Shown piece after piece: positions 11,687 to 24,213 of a stretch of 64,000 nt of DNA. Numbering within the stretch: position 1 is the first letter of the stretch; every line of letters begins with the position of its first letter. Below the pieces are notes generated by a model. It saw only the letters and a list, made by a program, of their open reading frames with translations, had not been told where the DNA came from and made no database searches. The position numbers and the translations under genes are program-made. The DNA is from Cokeromyces recurvatus (lineage: Eukaryota > Mucoromycota > Mucoromycetes > Mucorales > Mucoraceae), in contig NW_026251428.1 of NCBI RefSeq assembly GCF_025118155.1, positions 124,001-188,000 on the forward strand, in the 5' to 3' direction.

Positions 11687-13377
11687 TTACTTTTTTAATA
11701 TTTTTTTGGGTCGTTCGTCCATACTTTCATTCACGTTTTTGTTCTTTTTCAATATCTTTTTCTTTACTGTTTTCTTTACTGATTTTTTGGCAAATTCTTC
11801 ATCACTACTTATTTCATCATTATCTTCCATATTTAAAGTAGGCAAATAAAGGACTTGTTCCTCTTTATCTTCTTCATTATCGTCTGAGTCAATGTAAGCC
11901 TGAATTGTATCACATGTTGTTATATCAACTATAATATCTTCATCTTCCTCTTTTTGTTTTGATTTTTCTTTTTCAGGTACCACATCAAATTCATCCTCTT
12001 TTTCTTCATATTCCAAATTCTCTTCCAGTTCAATGAAATCAGGCGCAAATGCGCTCCAATTAGCCTCGTGTTTTGTATTCCAGATATAGATGTTACCAAA
12101 GCTACTTACTGAAGCTATAATAGGCTTCACAGGATGCCACTATGAATGAATGTCAAATTAATAAAATATTCATATGTAAGAGCATCTTCCTTACAGATAT
12201 ATCATCTAATGGTTCTTTTGGTCCTTCTAAAATCTTTACAAGGTTTCCCATATTTTTATCCCAAATATATATATTATGCTCTGCTTTATGACCTGAACCA
12301 CCAATAACAAATTCACCGTCTGAACTAAAGCAGCTCTTACTCCATTGAATTCTATTAACCAAGTCCTGAAATTTGTTACGTAATTCTGGAATGCCACTCT
12401 CTTCATCCACATGAAAATATCTTATAACACGATCATTGGCATTAATTAACATATCTCTGTTGATATCATAAATAATATTAATATTATAGAATACAATCTC
12501 TTTAATTAGTATAGTAAATAATCTACCTTCCATTTCTACTAAACTGGATATCTTTTATTGTTGTATTTGTAATTCTTGTTGTATAAACAATCTAAATATT
12601 TATTAGTTATAACATTTGTGCATAGCGGGATTATCTTACTTTATTCTTTTCCACGTCTATGATATTTAAATATCCTTTTGATGTTCCGGTATATATTCGA
12701 TTGCCAGTTTTATTCCACGTTATTGCAGTTACAAGAAATGATGTTCTACATAGTACGTTAAGTAAGTGTATATGTGTATATATAAATTAACTTTACGACT
12801 TTATAGATTCTTCTTTATTTTCTGGTTCTGTAGGTAATACTGTCTTTATAACATCACTTCCGTTTATGTCTACTATTACTGGATTTACTTGAAATAAGGC
12901 TGCCACAAATCGATTACTAACAACAATATAGTTTAAAAAAAAACTTTTAACAAATCGCTTTTTTCTTTTTCACTCTTACTTATTTTTTGGATGCATATGC
13001 GCCATAATAAGTGAGGTATCAAATCTAATCTTTGTTTTCTTTGTACCCGACACTAAATCCCAATAAATACATGTCCAATCTTTTGATGCAGTTAATAAAT
13101 ACCTTCCATTATGTGACCAACTATTTCATGTTATTATCAAAATATATGAACTTTGTTTTCATCATTACCTTACATTGGATATTGATTTCACATGACCAAT
13201 TAGATTACGTGAGATGCCTTTTGTATCAAAATCCCATACGACGCATCGTCCATCTAAACAACCAGCTGCTATTAAGGTTCCACGTCGATTAAATTTACAA
13301 TTAAGTACGTAACCATCTTCTAATATTTCTTCTATTATTTGCGGATACTCCTGTTCCCAAGGATCTACAAATAACAT
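11687..13377 (-). CDS. swd1: Set1/COMPASS WD40 subunit Swd1 (RBBP5 homologue)
   Basis: Swd1 is a beta-propeller subunit of the COMPASS histone H3K4 methyltransferase. Seven exons join in frame: 13169-13377, 12980-13120, 12797-12916, 12640-12745, 12527-12591, 12195-12456 and 11687-12139, giving 451 residues. Diagnostic family blocks are CKFNRRGTLIAAGCLDGRCV, QDLVNRIQWSKSCFSSDGEF, WDKNMGNLVKILEGP and NWSAFAPDFIELEENLEYEE, the last being the hinge after the propeller. The tail is acidic and then Lys-rich. The start is uncertain: the M at 13377 reads straight into the first WD repeat, but TTTGTAG just after it could be an acceptor for an upstream first exon that I could not find. Confidence 0.9.
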
Positions 13378-14266
13378 GTATTAATTGTTTGTTTGTGTTT
13401 TTTTGGTGTTAGTAGTAATTTGGCATGCCTAATAATTCTAAATTCATTTAGTTGAATGAAAAAACAAAAAAAAAAAAAAATCCAGCAGCATTGTTAAAAA
13501 TTTATATAAATTTTGGCCAATTAAATAAGTTTTTTTTGTTTTGTTTTGAAAAAAAAAGATGGTCAAAAGGAGGAATAAAAAAAATCGATTACTTGCTACT
13601 CCATGAACTGAGACAGATCGATTGAATGATGGGTCAAAGCGTATATTAAATAATATAATAGAATATGATTTTGTTAAGTGAACTGAATAACTGAAGTAAA
13701 ATTGGAAAGTGCAAGAATGTTTTAGTCGCGTTAATAATCTATTTTATTACAGAGATAACTGTATCAATAATAATAATATAACTTATCATGTTGTAAAGAT
13801 ATCAAAATGATTCAATTTATTTTTTAGTTTTGCAGTTAGACTCTTGACAATACTAAAATTGTTATTTAGAAACACTATACATATTTTTTAATCTATTTGG
13901 TCAAACCAGCACTAAATTTTACAAATCTTCCTAATTCTTCTTCTTTACGACAAGTAGACAATAGGCTATAACAATATTGCCAAGTAAAGCAAATTAAAAT
14001 GATAACAAGCATTTAATAAAAATATGTAAAAATTATAGTCGTTTATTCCTTAGTTGTTGTTGTTTTTACAATGTACTTAATAAACTAATGAATTTATTAC
14101 TTAGAAAATAGATAAATAATCAAAAAATATTGAGCTTTCTTTATAACAAAGCAATGCTAAAGGAAATACTCAATTCAGGATATTTTGACATTAATAACAC
14201 ATAGAAGGTTGGAAAATCTTTACAAAGGTTTTTTTAAGAGGATGCTTTATAATCGTATACACAAGT
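13378..14266. other. Intergenic; possible small minus-strand exon
   Basis: Mostly AT-rich. On the minus strand at about 13880-13950 an acceptor-like TTGTTATAG is followed by a short open stretch reading LLSTCRKEEELGRFVKF and ending SAGLTK and a stop. It looks protein-like but I could not find convincing upstream exons. It could also be read from an in-frame ATG near 14013 as a 39-residue peptide. Confidence 0.25.
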
Positions 14267-14709
14267 CTATTGCTTGTTAAGAAGCTTTTCCAGAGTTCCA
14301 TTACTATTTGCGTTTAATAAATCGTCACATCCACCTACATGTTGTTGATTAATAAAGATATTAGGAACTGTACGCTGGCCTGTCTTTTCGAAAAGATATT
14401 CTTGAATTTGTTTCCCATCAGCTAAAAAAAAATAAAAATAAAAAATAAGTAAATACACAAACTTAGCTATTAGATATTATGTGATCACGTACGATGTAAA
14501 TCTATTTCTATATCAACAAACTCAATACCGAGGTCTTTTAAGAGAGCTTTTGCTCTTTTACAATATGCTATATTTGTATATATGTCAATGAGTACAGATA
14601 ATATATGTATATAAAAAAATGATATATATTTACGACAATAGCTTTTTCCAAAAATAACAACTGCATTATTTTTAATAAACTCTTCAACGATTTGCTGAGC
14701 AACAGACAT
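14267..14709 (-). CDS. Dithiol glutaredoxin
   Basis: This is a small thiol-disulfide oxidoreductase using glutathione. Three exons (14634-14709, 14493-14567, 14267-14421) give 101 residues. The active site CPYC is created across the first splice junction (the codon for Pro is split), which supports the intron call. Later family features are the TVPNIFINQQHVGGCDDL block, that is, the TVP cis-proline loop and the GGCDD glutathione-binding motif. There is no obvious targeting sequence, so a cytosolic class I enzyme is likely. Confidence 0.95.
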
Positions 14710-16065
14710 TATTATTAAAGTTGTATAGAATATATGTAGGAAATATATGAATGTATACTTTAGTAGTAACAAGCGAAAATATACGTTTATATATTAATTT
14801 TTTGCATTAAATCTGATTAATAATACAAAAAAAATCGCCAATTAAATTAACTATCCGAATTTCCTCGAACTGTGAATATTATTAATAATATCGATAACAT
14901 CAGTTTCTAGTTTGCTCTTACATAATATATGACTTTATATATACATATATATATATATATATACTCCTGAAACCAAAGGGTTAAAGAATAATATAAGAAA
15001 TCACGATATATTTCTCTTCTGTCATCAAAAGGCTTTAGTAATCAGGTTATAAATGTAGCTAATAACTGTTTTGATAGATATGCTGAAATGTAATAAATTT
15101 GTGCATAAGAAAAAAAAATACTTACTTCGCTTGTATAGTGTTTGAAAGTGAGTTACTATTATGCTTTATCAATAAAGTTTATGCCGAAAAACCTTTGAAT
15201 ATATATATCTTTTATTTAAGTAGTTTAAGTTATACTATTTTATTTGAAGTTGACGATATATGTTGTATTTGTACATAATATAAAGATATAACAACATATA
15301 AATATTAAATATCTAATTATACAATAGTGTTGTATAAACAATATCATCATGTCAAACATAAATTATGTAATTAAGAAATGTAAAATCTCCAAATGAAACC
15401 CTTATTAAATTAGCAATCTGTCAAATATAATACAAGATCATGATTGTTGATAATATCATGAAGAGGTTAATATTTAACACAATACTAATGAAATAGTATC
15501 CATAAATATCATCTATAGCCATAAGAAAAATATAAATAGCCAAATAGTTTGTATAAGAAGAATAGACAGTTTTATATATATAATTTTTTCCTAGTAGAAT
15601 TATTCTCACTTGTGCCTGTGTCTCACGATTTATTTTGTCTTTTTAATATTCTTAAATCATACAACAAAGGATAAATATTATACAACAAGTCTTAAAATGT
15701 TTCTTTCTTTTTTTTTTTTTTTTTTTTATATATTAACTTACCTAAACCACAACAAGAAGAATAAGATATATATACATATATACATGTCATTTAATATGAT
15801 GTTTTATTGCCTTTTTTTTTTCTTACAGGAATAACAATTACATATATACAATAAGAGACTATAATTTATATGCACATAGTTTATTATTATTATTATCTAT
15901 TTCAATTGAATTATTAGTCACAGCAATAATAATTGTGTCAAATTTGATAGGTTTTGATATTGTCATTATGAAATTCGATTCCATGTATTCTCTTCTAAAT
16001 ATTAATTTAATCAAGGCATCAAGAAAATATAATTAGAGGTGACAACAAGTTCGAATTCAACAACG

Positions 16066-16102
<37 letters not shown>

Positions 16103-16269
16103 ATAACAAATAAAGTACTAAATGCAATCAAGGTGAAACTTCGGTGTAAGTAGGAGATTTGCAGTGAAAAATTACAAAATCCGACATTTAGAGATATATT
16201 ATTGGTTACTGAGTTTAAATTAATTGAATTAATGATTATAATATACTCCACAAAAAAATTAAACAAATA
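14710..16269. other. Intergenic, AT-rich with poly(A)36
   Basis: It holds TA repeats around 14940-14962, a T run near 15710-15727 and an A run at 16066-16101. I see no protein gene. The last 100 bp lies directly upstream of the tRNA gene. Confidence 0.5.
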
Positions 16270-16343
16270 GCTTCTATGGCGCAATTGGCTAGCGCGTCTG
16301 ACTGTTAATCAGGAGGTTGGTGGTTCGAGCCCACCTAGGAGCG
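16270..16343 (+). tRNA. tRNA-Asn (anticodon GTT)
   Basis: A 74-nt cloverleaf with no intron. The acceptor stem GCTTCTA pairs with TAGGAGC with one G-T pair, and the discriminator base is G as usual for tRNA-Asn. The D arm carries the A box TGGCGCAATTGG, the anticodon arm is CTGACTGTTAATCAG with GTT in the loop, and the T arm has the B box GGTTCGAGCCC. T-rich DNA at 16344-16360 provides a polymerase III terminator. Confidence 0.96.
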
Positions 16344-16767
16344 TTTATTTTTTATTTTTAATCTTTTGTTAAATCTTGTTTTGTATTTATCTTTTTTTTT
16401 TTTTTTTTTTTTTTTTTATGCTTTATGGCTTACAATCTTGGATCTGAGCCTTTTTATATATTGTCATGATATGATAAGACAGCTCGGATATAATATTATA
16501 AATGCAAATATAATGTAAAAATAATAATAATAAAAAAATAAGAGCAGCATGCTTCTTCTTTTTCTCTATCATTCATTATAATAAAGAACAAAAAAAAAAT
16601 AAAATAAAATAAAATAATAATGCATATAACGATTAGCGTCTATTATATTATTATTTATAATAATTAATAGGAAACTACGGTTGTCTTGTTGTAAAGAGCA
16701 CGACAAAAATATGTATAGTTAAAACCTTTCTTTAAATAATGATGATTATAGACATATATAAATTGTT
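16344..16767. other. Intergenic: tRNA terminator and 3' flank
   Basis: It contains the T-rich Pol III stop, a T run near 16391-16417 and the likely 3' UTR of the minus-strand carotenoid oxygenase. No gene seen. Confidence 0.5.
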
Positions 16768-18673
16768 TTAATTAATGTTAACAGATTTGAATTCATGATC
16801 TACAAAGGAACCATGGAAAGTAATAGCAGTAAAATCACCAATTTTGATACGAGCTAATTCCTTCATATCCTTGGCATTAATTACAATAAAGTAACAACAC
16901 TTGAAGTCACTGACAAAAGTTAACAGGACGCCATCATCTTCTTCTTCTTCTTCAGTTTTACTATAATTTGGTGGTCTTGAAACGAAGATGGGTTCAGAAC
17001 AGGTCAAACCCTCTTGTTCATCACCGTACAGTGTCGTAGAGAGATCATTCAGGTCAATCTTGATTAAACATATACTTTCATCTCTCTTTTCTGTAAATCT
17101 TGACAATTGACAGCCATACATGTATCGATGCTTAGCTGTCATACTAAAATTTTGATTAAAACGCGGGAATTCGATATTTTCAGCTAACGTTTTTGTGGAT
17201 ACTAGTGCCATTTGATTTAAATTCAATTGATATTGCATTAGATCTCCAAAGCTAGTTTGATATTTGGGAGGATAGGCAAAGCCATTTAAATAAGTTTGTT
17301 GTTGTTGTTGATCAGGGCCTTTACTATGTGGTACACCAAATGTATGAAGCTGATGTAAGATATCACCATTTGAAAATGATACACAATTTAAGGTAAGCAA
17401 CTTATCTCCTGTATTTGAACAAGTAGATTCAAATCCGTTCCCTACATGAAATGTATAAAACCCTGGTGCAGGGATCGAGGCTACTAGTCCATTTTGATCC
17501 ACTGAATTACGATCAATAACATGAAGATAGGTAGGAGCATTTGAGTCCCATTTCATACCAGATATAAAGGATCCATGCATTAATATATCAACACCCCGAT
17601 TTTTTATGATCATGGGAGATTCAGGGATAATGATATATTCTTTTGTTAGCCAAAAGGAATGAATATAAGAAGGACAAATAGGGGATCCATCATAACGATG
17701 TGTGATATTAGCTAAAATAGTAGTTTTCTCACCGTCTTTTGAGATTTTAAATACTATCAGTCTAGGATAAGGAATGATAGCTAATGTAAAATTATAAGTT
17801 TCCTTTGTAAAGTGATCCGTTTGATGGTGTGCTGCCGAAAATTGTCCATTTAAATGTTTATCAAAAGCAGAATAATCAAAAACGTGTTGGGGTTCTATTA
17901 TTATTTTTTTATTTTTTGAAAAAAAAAAAAGTTGATGTTATTATTATTATTTTGATTATTTACTTCTATTTATTTATTCTTACTTAGTGTCTCAGCATGA
18001 ATCTTTTGTAATAGATTGGCATCTGTTTTAGCTACAAGTATATTTTTGTTATTCCCTTTCACGGAGGACGGAAGAGGCAGATTAGGTGTAGCCGTCACAC
18101 CGACCATGTGCCCGTCAGCGGGAAGTCCGTCGTTTAGTTCAGAAAGGAAGACAAGCTTATAGAACCGAATACAAAAATGAGAGAGCCATTGAAAGAAGCT
18201 CAAGCAAGGTTGATGCCCAAAGAATAGCATGCCTTTATAAGATTTATTTGAAATGTTTGTTTCCACACTTTTGGCCAAAAGACGAGAATTATATTTTAAT
18301 GTTTGGGTTCTCCCACAAACTTCAAATCGATGCATAAACGGGAGCCCATCAAAGGCATGACGGATAGAGAATAGAGACCCATCATTTTGCTGAATATTGA
18401 ATTTACCAGGACCTAATAAATAAATAAATAAATGATAAGTATAATATATTTGTAAGAAGAAGATTTACCTATACGATACATGATGCCATTCAACCAAGTA
18501 GGTATACTACCATTTTCAATATTTAAAAGAATAGGATCTTGAATTTCAATTGAATCAGGAACATAGTTTGCTTTGATTACTTGAAAAAAGTGATTATAAA
18601 CTTTATTATAGTAATAATAAAGAGTAAATAGAAGACATCCAGGTAATAAAACAAATGTTATTACAAGAAACAT
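16768..18673 (-). CDS. Carotenoid cleavage oxygenase, paralogue 1
   Basis: A member of the Fe(II)-dependent carotenoid oxygenase (CCD/RPE65) family, which cleaves carotenoid or apocarotenoid double bonds. Three exons (18469-18673, 17984-18412, 16768-17894) give 586 residues. The N-terminus has a hydrophobic segment followed by LLNIENGSIPTWLNGIMYRI, the family entry motif (PxWLxGxxYRxGPG, with GPG made at the first splice). The four iron-ligand histidine contexts are visible: SAAHHQTD, YIHSFWLT, YTFHVGNGFES and a C-terminal FHGSFVDHEF. The substrate cannot be read from sequence. In Mucorales such enzymes act in the beta-carotene to trisporoid/apocarotenoid route. The gene lies head-to-tail with its paralogue at 18999-20940 and has the same intron positions. 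Confidence 0.92.
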
Positions 18674-18998
18674 ATTATTTTTATCAAAGAAAGAAAGTAA
18701 AAAAAAAAAAAAATGAAAGAAAAAAAAAAACCCTTTTTTATATATGCTTTATTTTCTATTCCCTCCTTATTTACTTTATATTCATTGTCTTTTGAATATA
18801 TGGTATATGAGTGTAACATGGTTAAGAAGTTGAAGCATTAGTGTTATTAAATTAATACAGAAAGAAGGGTGGGGGGGGGAAGAGAGGAGGGGTAGCAAAA
18901 ATGTCTATAATACATGGCATAATAACTATGAACGAGCTCTAATTCATAGTATTATTATGACTACTTCTATATCCTCCCTTTTTGTTTTTAGTAAAGTG
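18674..18998 (-). promoter_or_regulatory. Spacer between the two carotenoid oxygenase genes
   Basis: This 325-bp spacer must hold the promoter of paralogue 1 and the 3' end of paralogue 2. I see A runs, a G-rich stretch GGGTGGGGGGGGAAG near 18866 and no further gene. I identified no specific operator. Confidence 0.4.
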
Positions 18999-20940
18999 TC
19001 AGTTAACATTAACAGATTTAAATTCATGATCTACAAAGGAACCATGGAAAGTAATAGCAGTGAATCCACCAACGTTGATACGAGCTATTTCCTTCATATC
19101 CTTGGCATCAATAATCACTAAATAACAATTACCTCGTGATGATGATGAATGATGATTGACAAGACTTAGAAGAACACCATCGTCCTCTTCTTTATCCTGC
19201 GTAGGTTTTGGCACAAAGATAGGTTCAGAGCATGACGTATACTGACTTCCCTCATCATACACTTTTATAGACAAAGTGTTTAGATCTACCTTAACTAAGC
19301 AGTTTGCCTCAGTCGAGTCTTTCAAACGACATCCGTAAATATATCGATGTTCAGGCTTCATGCTATAACTTTGATTGAATCGAAGAAAATCGATATTCTT
19401 TGCTAAGGTCTTGCTAGATACCATCTTCACCTTGTTTATATTTAGTTTATATCGAATGAGATCACCATATTCCAATGGAGAATGAGCAATGCCATCATTG
19501 ACGTATGTCTCCTTTCCATTTGAGGATGATGTACCAAACCTATACAGTTGATGAATAATATTTCCATTTGAAAAGGAAGCACAGTCCAAAACAAGCAGCG
19601 TATCACCTGTCGTCGGACATTGTGTCTCAAAGGCGTTCCCAACATGAAAGCAAAAGAAGGCAGGAATAGGTATAGAAGCTATAAGGCCACCACCACCACC
19701 ATCACCCTTTTCCGTTGAGTATTCATGATCACGACGAACGATATGACAATAAGTAGTTGAAGCATCATTTTTATCCCAATGCATACTAGAGACGACAGAT
19801 CCAGTCATCAATAAATTTCGACCTCCATCTTTAAATGCCAACGGTGCCTCAGGGATAATGATATAATTTTTAGTTAACCAGAATGAATGAATATAGGAAG
19901 CTCTAACAGATCCTTTATCATTATCATGTCGTTGAGTTATGTCAGCCAAGATGGTCACTTTCCCATCCTCTGATGTCTTGAATACAGTTAAACATGGAAA
20001 TGGAACAATTCTTACAATAACATTAAAGACCTCTTTAGTAATTGGATCTTGTTGGTGGTGTGCTGATGTGAGTTGACCCCATAAATGTTTATTAAATGTA
20101 CTATAATCAAAAAGATACTGTGGCTCTATAAAGAACGAGAGAGAGATTTTTTTAAATTGTTACTATATACATATATATATAAAGGATATTATAGTTTTTT
20201 TTTTCTTACCTAATGTTTCTGCATGGATCTTTTGTAAGGCATTTGCATCTGTTTTGGTAACAAGAACATGTTCATCTTTCGATCTTTGGATATCTCTTGA
20301 TGATGGTAAAGGAAAGTTTGGTGTAACCGTAACACCTATAACCTGACCATCGGGCGAATCGCAAGCTCTTCCTAATAGCATGAATCTAATTTGATTTACT
20401 ACTCGAGCCATAAAATGATATATCCATTGAAAGAAGTTCATGTCAACTATGATATGACCAAAGAATAGGACACCCTTAAAGGAATGATTTTGAATTCTCG
20501 ACTCAAACAGCTTTGCTATGCAACGTGAATTATATTTAACTGTTCGTTCCTTGCCATTTATTTCGAATCTATGTATAAAGGGGAGACCATCAAATACGTG
20601 TCTAATAGAGAAAGTGGATCCATTATTTTGTTGAATATTAAATCTACCTGGTCCTATTCATATATAATAAATACATATTCAATTGTATACATACTATCAA
20701 TATAAAAGACCAAAAAAAAAAAAGCTTACCTATTTGATACATGACTCCATTTAACCAAGATGGAATTTGATTACTTTGGTGTTTTAATAGGACTGGAACA
20801 TGAACTTCGGGTAGATTATTAGGTAATTCTTTCAATAAGGCTATCTTTTTAATACATTTGGAATAAAGGTCATTATAAAGATAGTAAAATATGCAAAAAA
20901 CTAGACACAACGACACTGTTATCAAGAATAAAAAACCCAT
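18999..20940 (-). CDS. Carotenoid cleavage oxygenase, paralogue 2
   Basis: Second tandem carotenoid oxygenase. Three exons (20730-20940, 20210-20653, 18999-20125) give 593 residues; the third exon is 1127 nt, exactly as in paralogue 1. Iron-ligand contexts are conserved: TSAHHQQD, YIHSFWLTKN, FFCFHVGNAFETQ and TAITFHGSFVDHEFK. The N-terminus has one hydrophobic segment (FLFLITVSLCLVFCIFYYLY), which suggests a membrane anchor, then PSWLNGVMYQIG. Differences from paralogue 1 are a Gly-rich insert (GDGGGGG) and a diverged middle region, so substrates or regulation may differ. The assignment to the family is firm and the reaction is open. Confidence 0.92.
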
Positions 20941-21779
20941 TTAAAAGAAGAAAATATGGAAAAAAGAAGAAGAAGAAGCATTTACCTTTTTTAGTAGAAC
21001 TTTTTATAATTTTACTCGCAAAAAAAAAAAAAAAAAAAAAAAAAAAGATAAAAATGACGAAATATATCTTACATGAAAAAAAAAAGGTTTGTTACATGAA
21101 AAGATTTTTATTATTATTATTAATATCTATAAGGGGGAGGGAGAAAGAGAAGTGTATTTATATATATATATTGTTTGCTTCTATTCTTTTTTGTTCTTTT
21201 ATTGATAGGATGTAGTGTAATATATAGGCTGTATATCGCTGTAGTCGTTGTCATATAATATATATATATATATATATAGAATAGAAAGGAAGTGAATATG
21301 GCGAGTCAAATTATAAGCATTTAAAGAGGAGTATCATGCTTATTAAGGAATCGTTATGTATGTACACGAAAGAAAAAAAAAGAAATTGGCCCATCAAGTT
21401 TTAGTTTTTATTGTAGCGACACCAAAATTCATGACTTGATAATACTAAATATTAAAATACAATCAAGTACATGTGTATAATAAAATGATTACCTAAATCT
21501 TGCAACATCAACACCACAGCAGGAACAGAAATTTGCAGCAGAAGAGTTTATAGGTAAATTTCTTTTTTTTGATTTAAAGATTGTATTGAAATGCATATTA
21601 AGAAAACTAATAGAAAAACAGAAAAACAGAAAAAAAGAAAAAAAAAAGGAGAAAAGACAAAAAGCTTCTTTATCCGATTTATATTATTATTTTTATAAAG
21701 CAAATAACGTCATAAAGATAATTCTTACTTTCAGGATCTGTTACACAACATGTGGGATAAAGAGCTATAATTCAAGGCT
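20941..21779. other. Intergenic with poly(A)27
   Basis: It contains an A run at 21020-21046, TA repeats at 21258-21278 and the promoter side of paralogue 2. The plus-strand Lys-rich frame near 21586 is low-complexity and I do not call it. Confidence 0.5.
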
Positions 21780-23182
21780 TTATGAACATACTTTATTTTG
21801 ATCTTCTTCAGGAATAGGAGTCAAAGAATATTCATTCCCATTATTTTCTTTCATCACAGGTAGTGAATTATTATTTTGGGTTACATCATTTACGAATATT
21901 TGTTTAATAAGCGCTTTATCCTTTTCTTGTCTTTGCTTTTCAATAGCCTCTGCACCACCTGTCTTTTTTAATTTTCTTAATTCAACAAAACCTGTTAATT
22001 CTCTTTCAAACGCATCAATTCTTTGTGATAATTCTTTAGCACGTAATTTTTCTGCTTCAGCTAATGCCTTTACACGACGAGAATGATCTACATGAATGGT
22101 AGAGACTTGTTTCATTACACCCGCCATACCACCTTCTTCATCTACTGTAGATGGTATCATTCTATATTCACGTCCTAACTGTTTCTTGCGTTCATGAATT
22201 TCAGAAATTTTCTCAAGTTGTTCAAGGACTTGAAGTAAGGCATTACGATCATCTTTCAAATCTGTTAAAAGGGCTTCTTGTTCTTTGAGGAATTGCTGTT
22301 CCTTTACAATACGTTGTAATTCTACTTCCCATGTCTTTTTCCAAATAGGTTTAAATTCTTTAATACGTTGCTGAAGTTCATTCATTTCGATCTCTAATTT
22401 TTTAGATTCTTCTTGACAATAATGAAGCTGATTTTTAGGTGGACGACGACGACGCTGTGTGACATCAATTTTAAGTTGATCAATCATATCTTGTAATTCC
22501 TCAAGTCGGTTTGTAATCAACATGGCAGCCTTTTGTGTTACTTCTCTACTTTCATTCATCTCTGCACGAGTCCTTTCATCCAGCATGACGACAAGTGATT
22601 TTGTACTCGTCACTTTTGTACTCTTTTCTTTTAGTTCATCAATCACTTTTTCCGTTTCCTTTTTGTACTCTTCATATATTTGACGCACATTTGCAAGTTC
22701 ATGACGTAATGTATTTAATTCCTTTCTAATCGTCGTCTCATCACTCATTCGTGGTTTTTTATTTGCAATATTTTCTATCACTTGTTGCATTACATCTTTA
22801 AATAAAATTTCCAATTTTTTTGTCATGGAAGGATCTAAAGAATGAAAGTCATTGTCCTCATTTTCTACAAGTATAAAACTTGATAAGTAATGAATGTATG
22901 AATATATATTTATTTTACCTTTCATGATTAAGATAGAATAAGGCTTGATATCAGATATATCTTCTAATTCATATTCAATATTAGAGATAGGATCCAAGAT
23001 ATAAATAAAGGTCGTATTATTTGAATCAAGGTTAAATGATTTATAGAATAATTGTCGTATTTCATGTAAAGATACATCTTTTTGATGAATAAAGGATTTC
23101 TTGACATGAGCCCCCTTTTTTAAATAAATATCCATTATCTCTAAGATAAAACATAGATGAATAAATAAACACACAAAAAATC

Positions 23183-23213
<31 letters not shown>

Positions 23214-23841
23214 CAGGATTCAATGGAATATGTTCATAAGATGGATAATAAGATGTTCTTCGTACAGAAGAGCGATTAGCTAAATTACCTTGTAATGCAA
23301 GTTTAGACATAGCATCTTTTGTAGAAGGATCATCTAGATCTACTTCATCAATAGAAGAGGATGTACTACTACTGTTACGAATAGGTGAAATAGGTGACTG
23401 TGGAACAGAATTTCTTTTCCCTTCAAATAAATGTGATAAGGGTTCAGTAGTAGTAGTAGTAGCAGTAGTAGTAGTAGTGGTAGCAGCAGTAGCAGTAGTA
23501 GCAGTAGTAAAAGAAGCAGAGGGTGAAGGTAAGGGTATAATAGGTGATACTATATTTTTTTGTACGGTTATATCTAATGGTTGTTGTTGTTGTTGTTGAG
23601 TAAGAGATGATATGTTTGAATTTGTAGTAGGTTCAAAACGTTCTCTTAGTAAAGATTGTTTTCTTTTTAATCCTTGTAATAATTTCAAGATAACATCTCG
23701 AATAGCAGGTAAATGATGTTCTAATATACTTGGAGAAGGTTCTTTACTCACTGTATCTTTTAAACAACTATATAAATCATCAGGCAAATAAAGCATATCA
23801 CTATAAAAATAACAAGAATAAATTATTTTATTTCATTTTAT

Positions 23842-23878
<37 letters not shown>

Positions 23879-24213
23879 TTTAGAATCATTCGTTACTTAC
23901 TCCATCGATAATGAGGCACTTTCAAATGCTTTTATTGCACTTGCAAAATAACTTTCTAACGAATTATATTCATTATACACCTGATTATTAGTTACTTCAC
24001 CAGAAGACCATAAAGTTAAAGTTTCTAATAATTTTTTAGTTGATAAAAGTAATTTAGAAACACTTTGTTCAATCGTAATCATCTAATTGATTGAATTTAG
24101 TTTGAATAATTTTTTTTTTTTAAAAAAAGAAGTATGTATATTCTTACAGGAGATGTTAGATTGTCTTGTTGTTGTCCAATATTATTTAAAGAAATTGATG
24201 ATGTAGTAAACAT
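21780..24213 (-). CDS. Bud6/Aip3-like actin and formin regulator
   Basis: Bud6 acts with formins at polarity sites to nucleate actin. The ATG at 24211-24213 opens a short exon; an intron at about 24090-24160 leads to MITIEQSVSKLLLSTKKLLE, and another, containing T34, to the PSPSILEHHLPAIRDVILKL segment. A Ser/Thr/Gln-rich linker follows, encoded partly by triplet repeats at 23440-23520. The AIP3 domain begins at VKKSFIHQKDVSLHEIRQLF, with the diagnostic YILDPISNIEYELEDISD, and ends in long coiled coils (ELQDMIDQLKID and onward) to a stop at 21780-21782. The last intron of this part falls at about 22870-22918. Family call is based on the AIP3 block and the coiled-coil tail. Confidence 0.85.

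Noticed and set aside
12672..12681. ATATCCTTTT as a second U12 donor
   Set aside because: It lies inside a Swd1 exon on the opposite strand to the gene, so it is a chance match.
23440..23520. Tandem repeats as a possible CRISPR-like array
   Set aside because: They are GTA/GCA triplets coding for Thr/Ala in the Bud6-like linker; there are no spacers.
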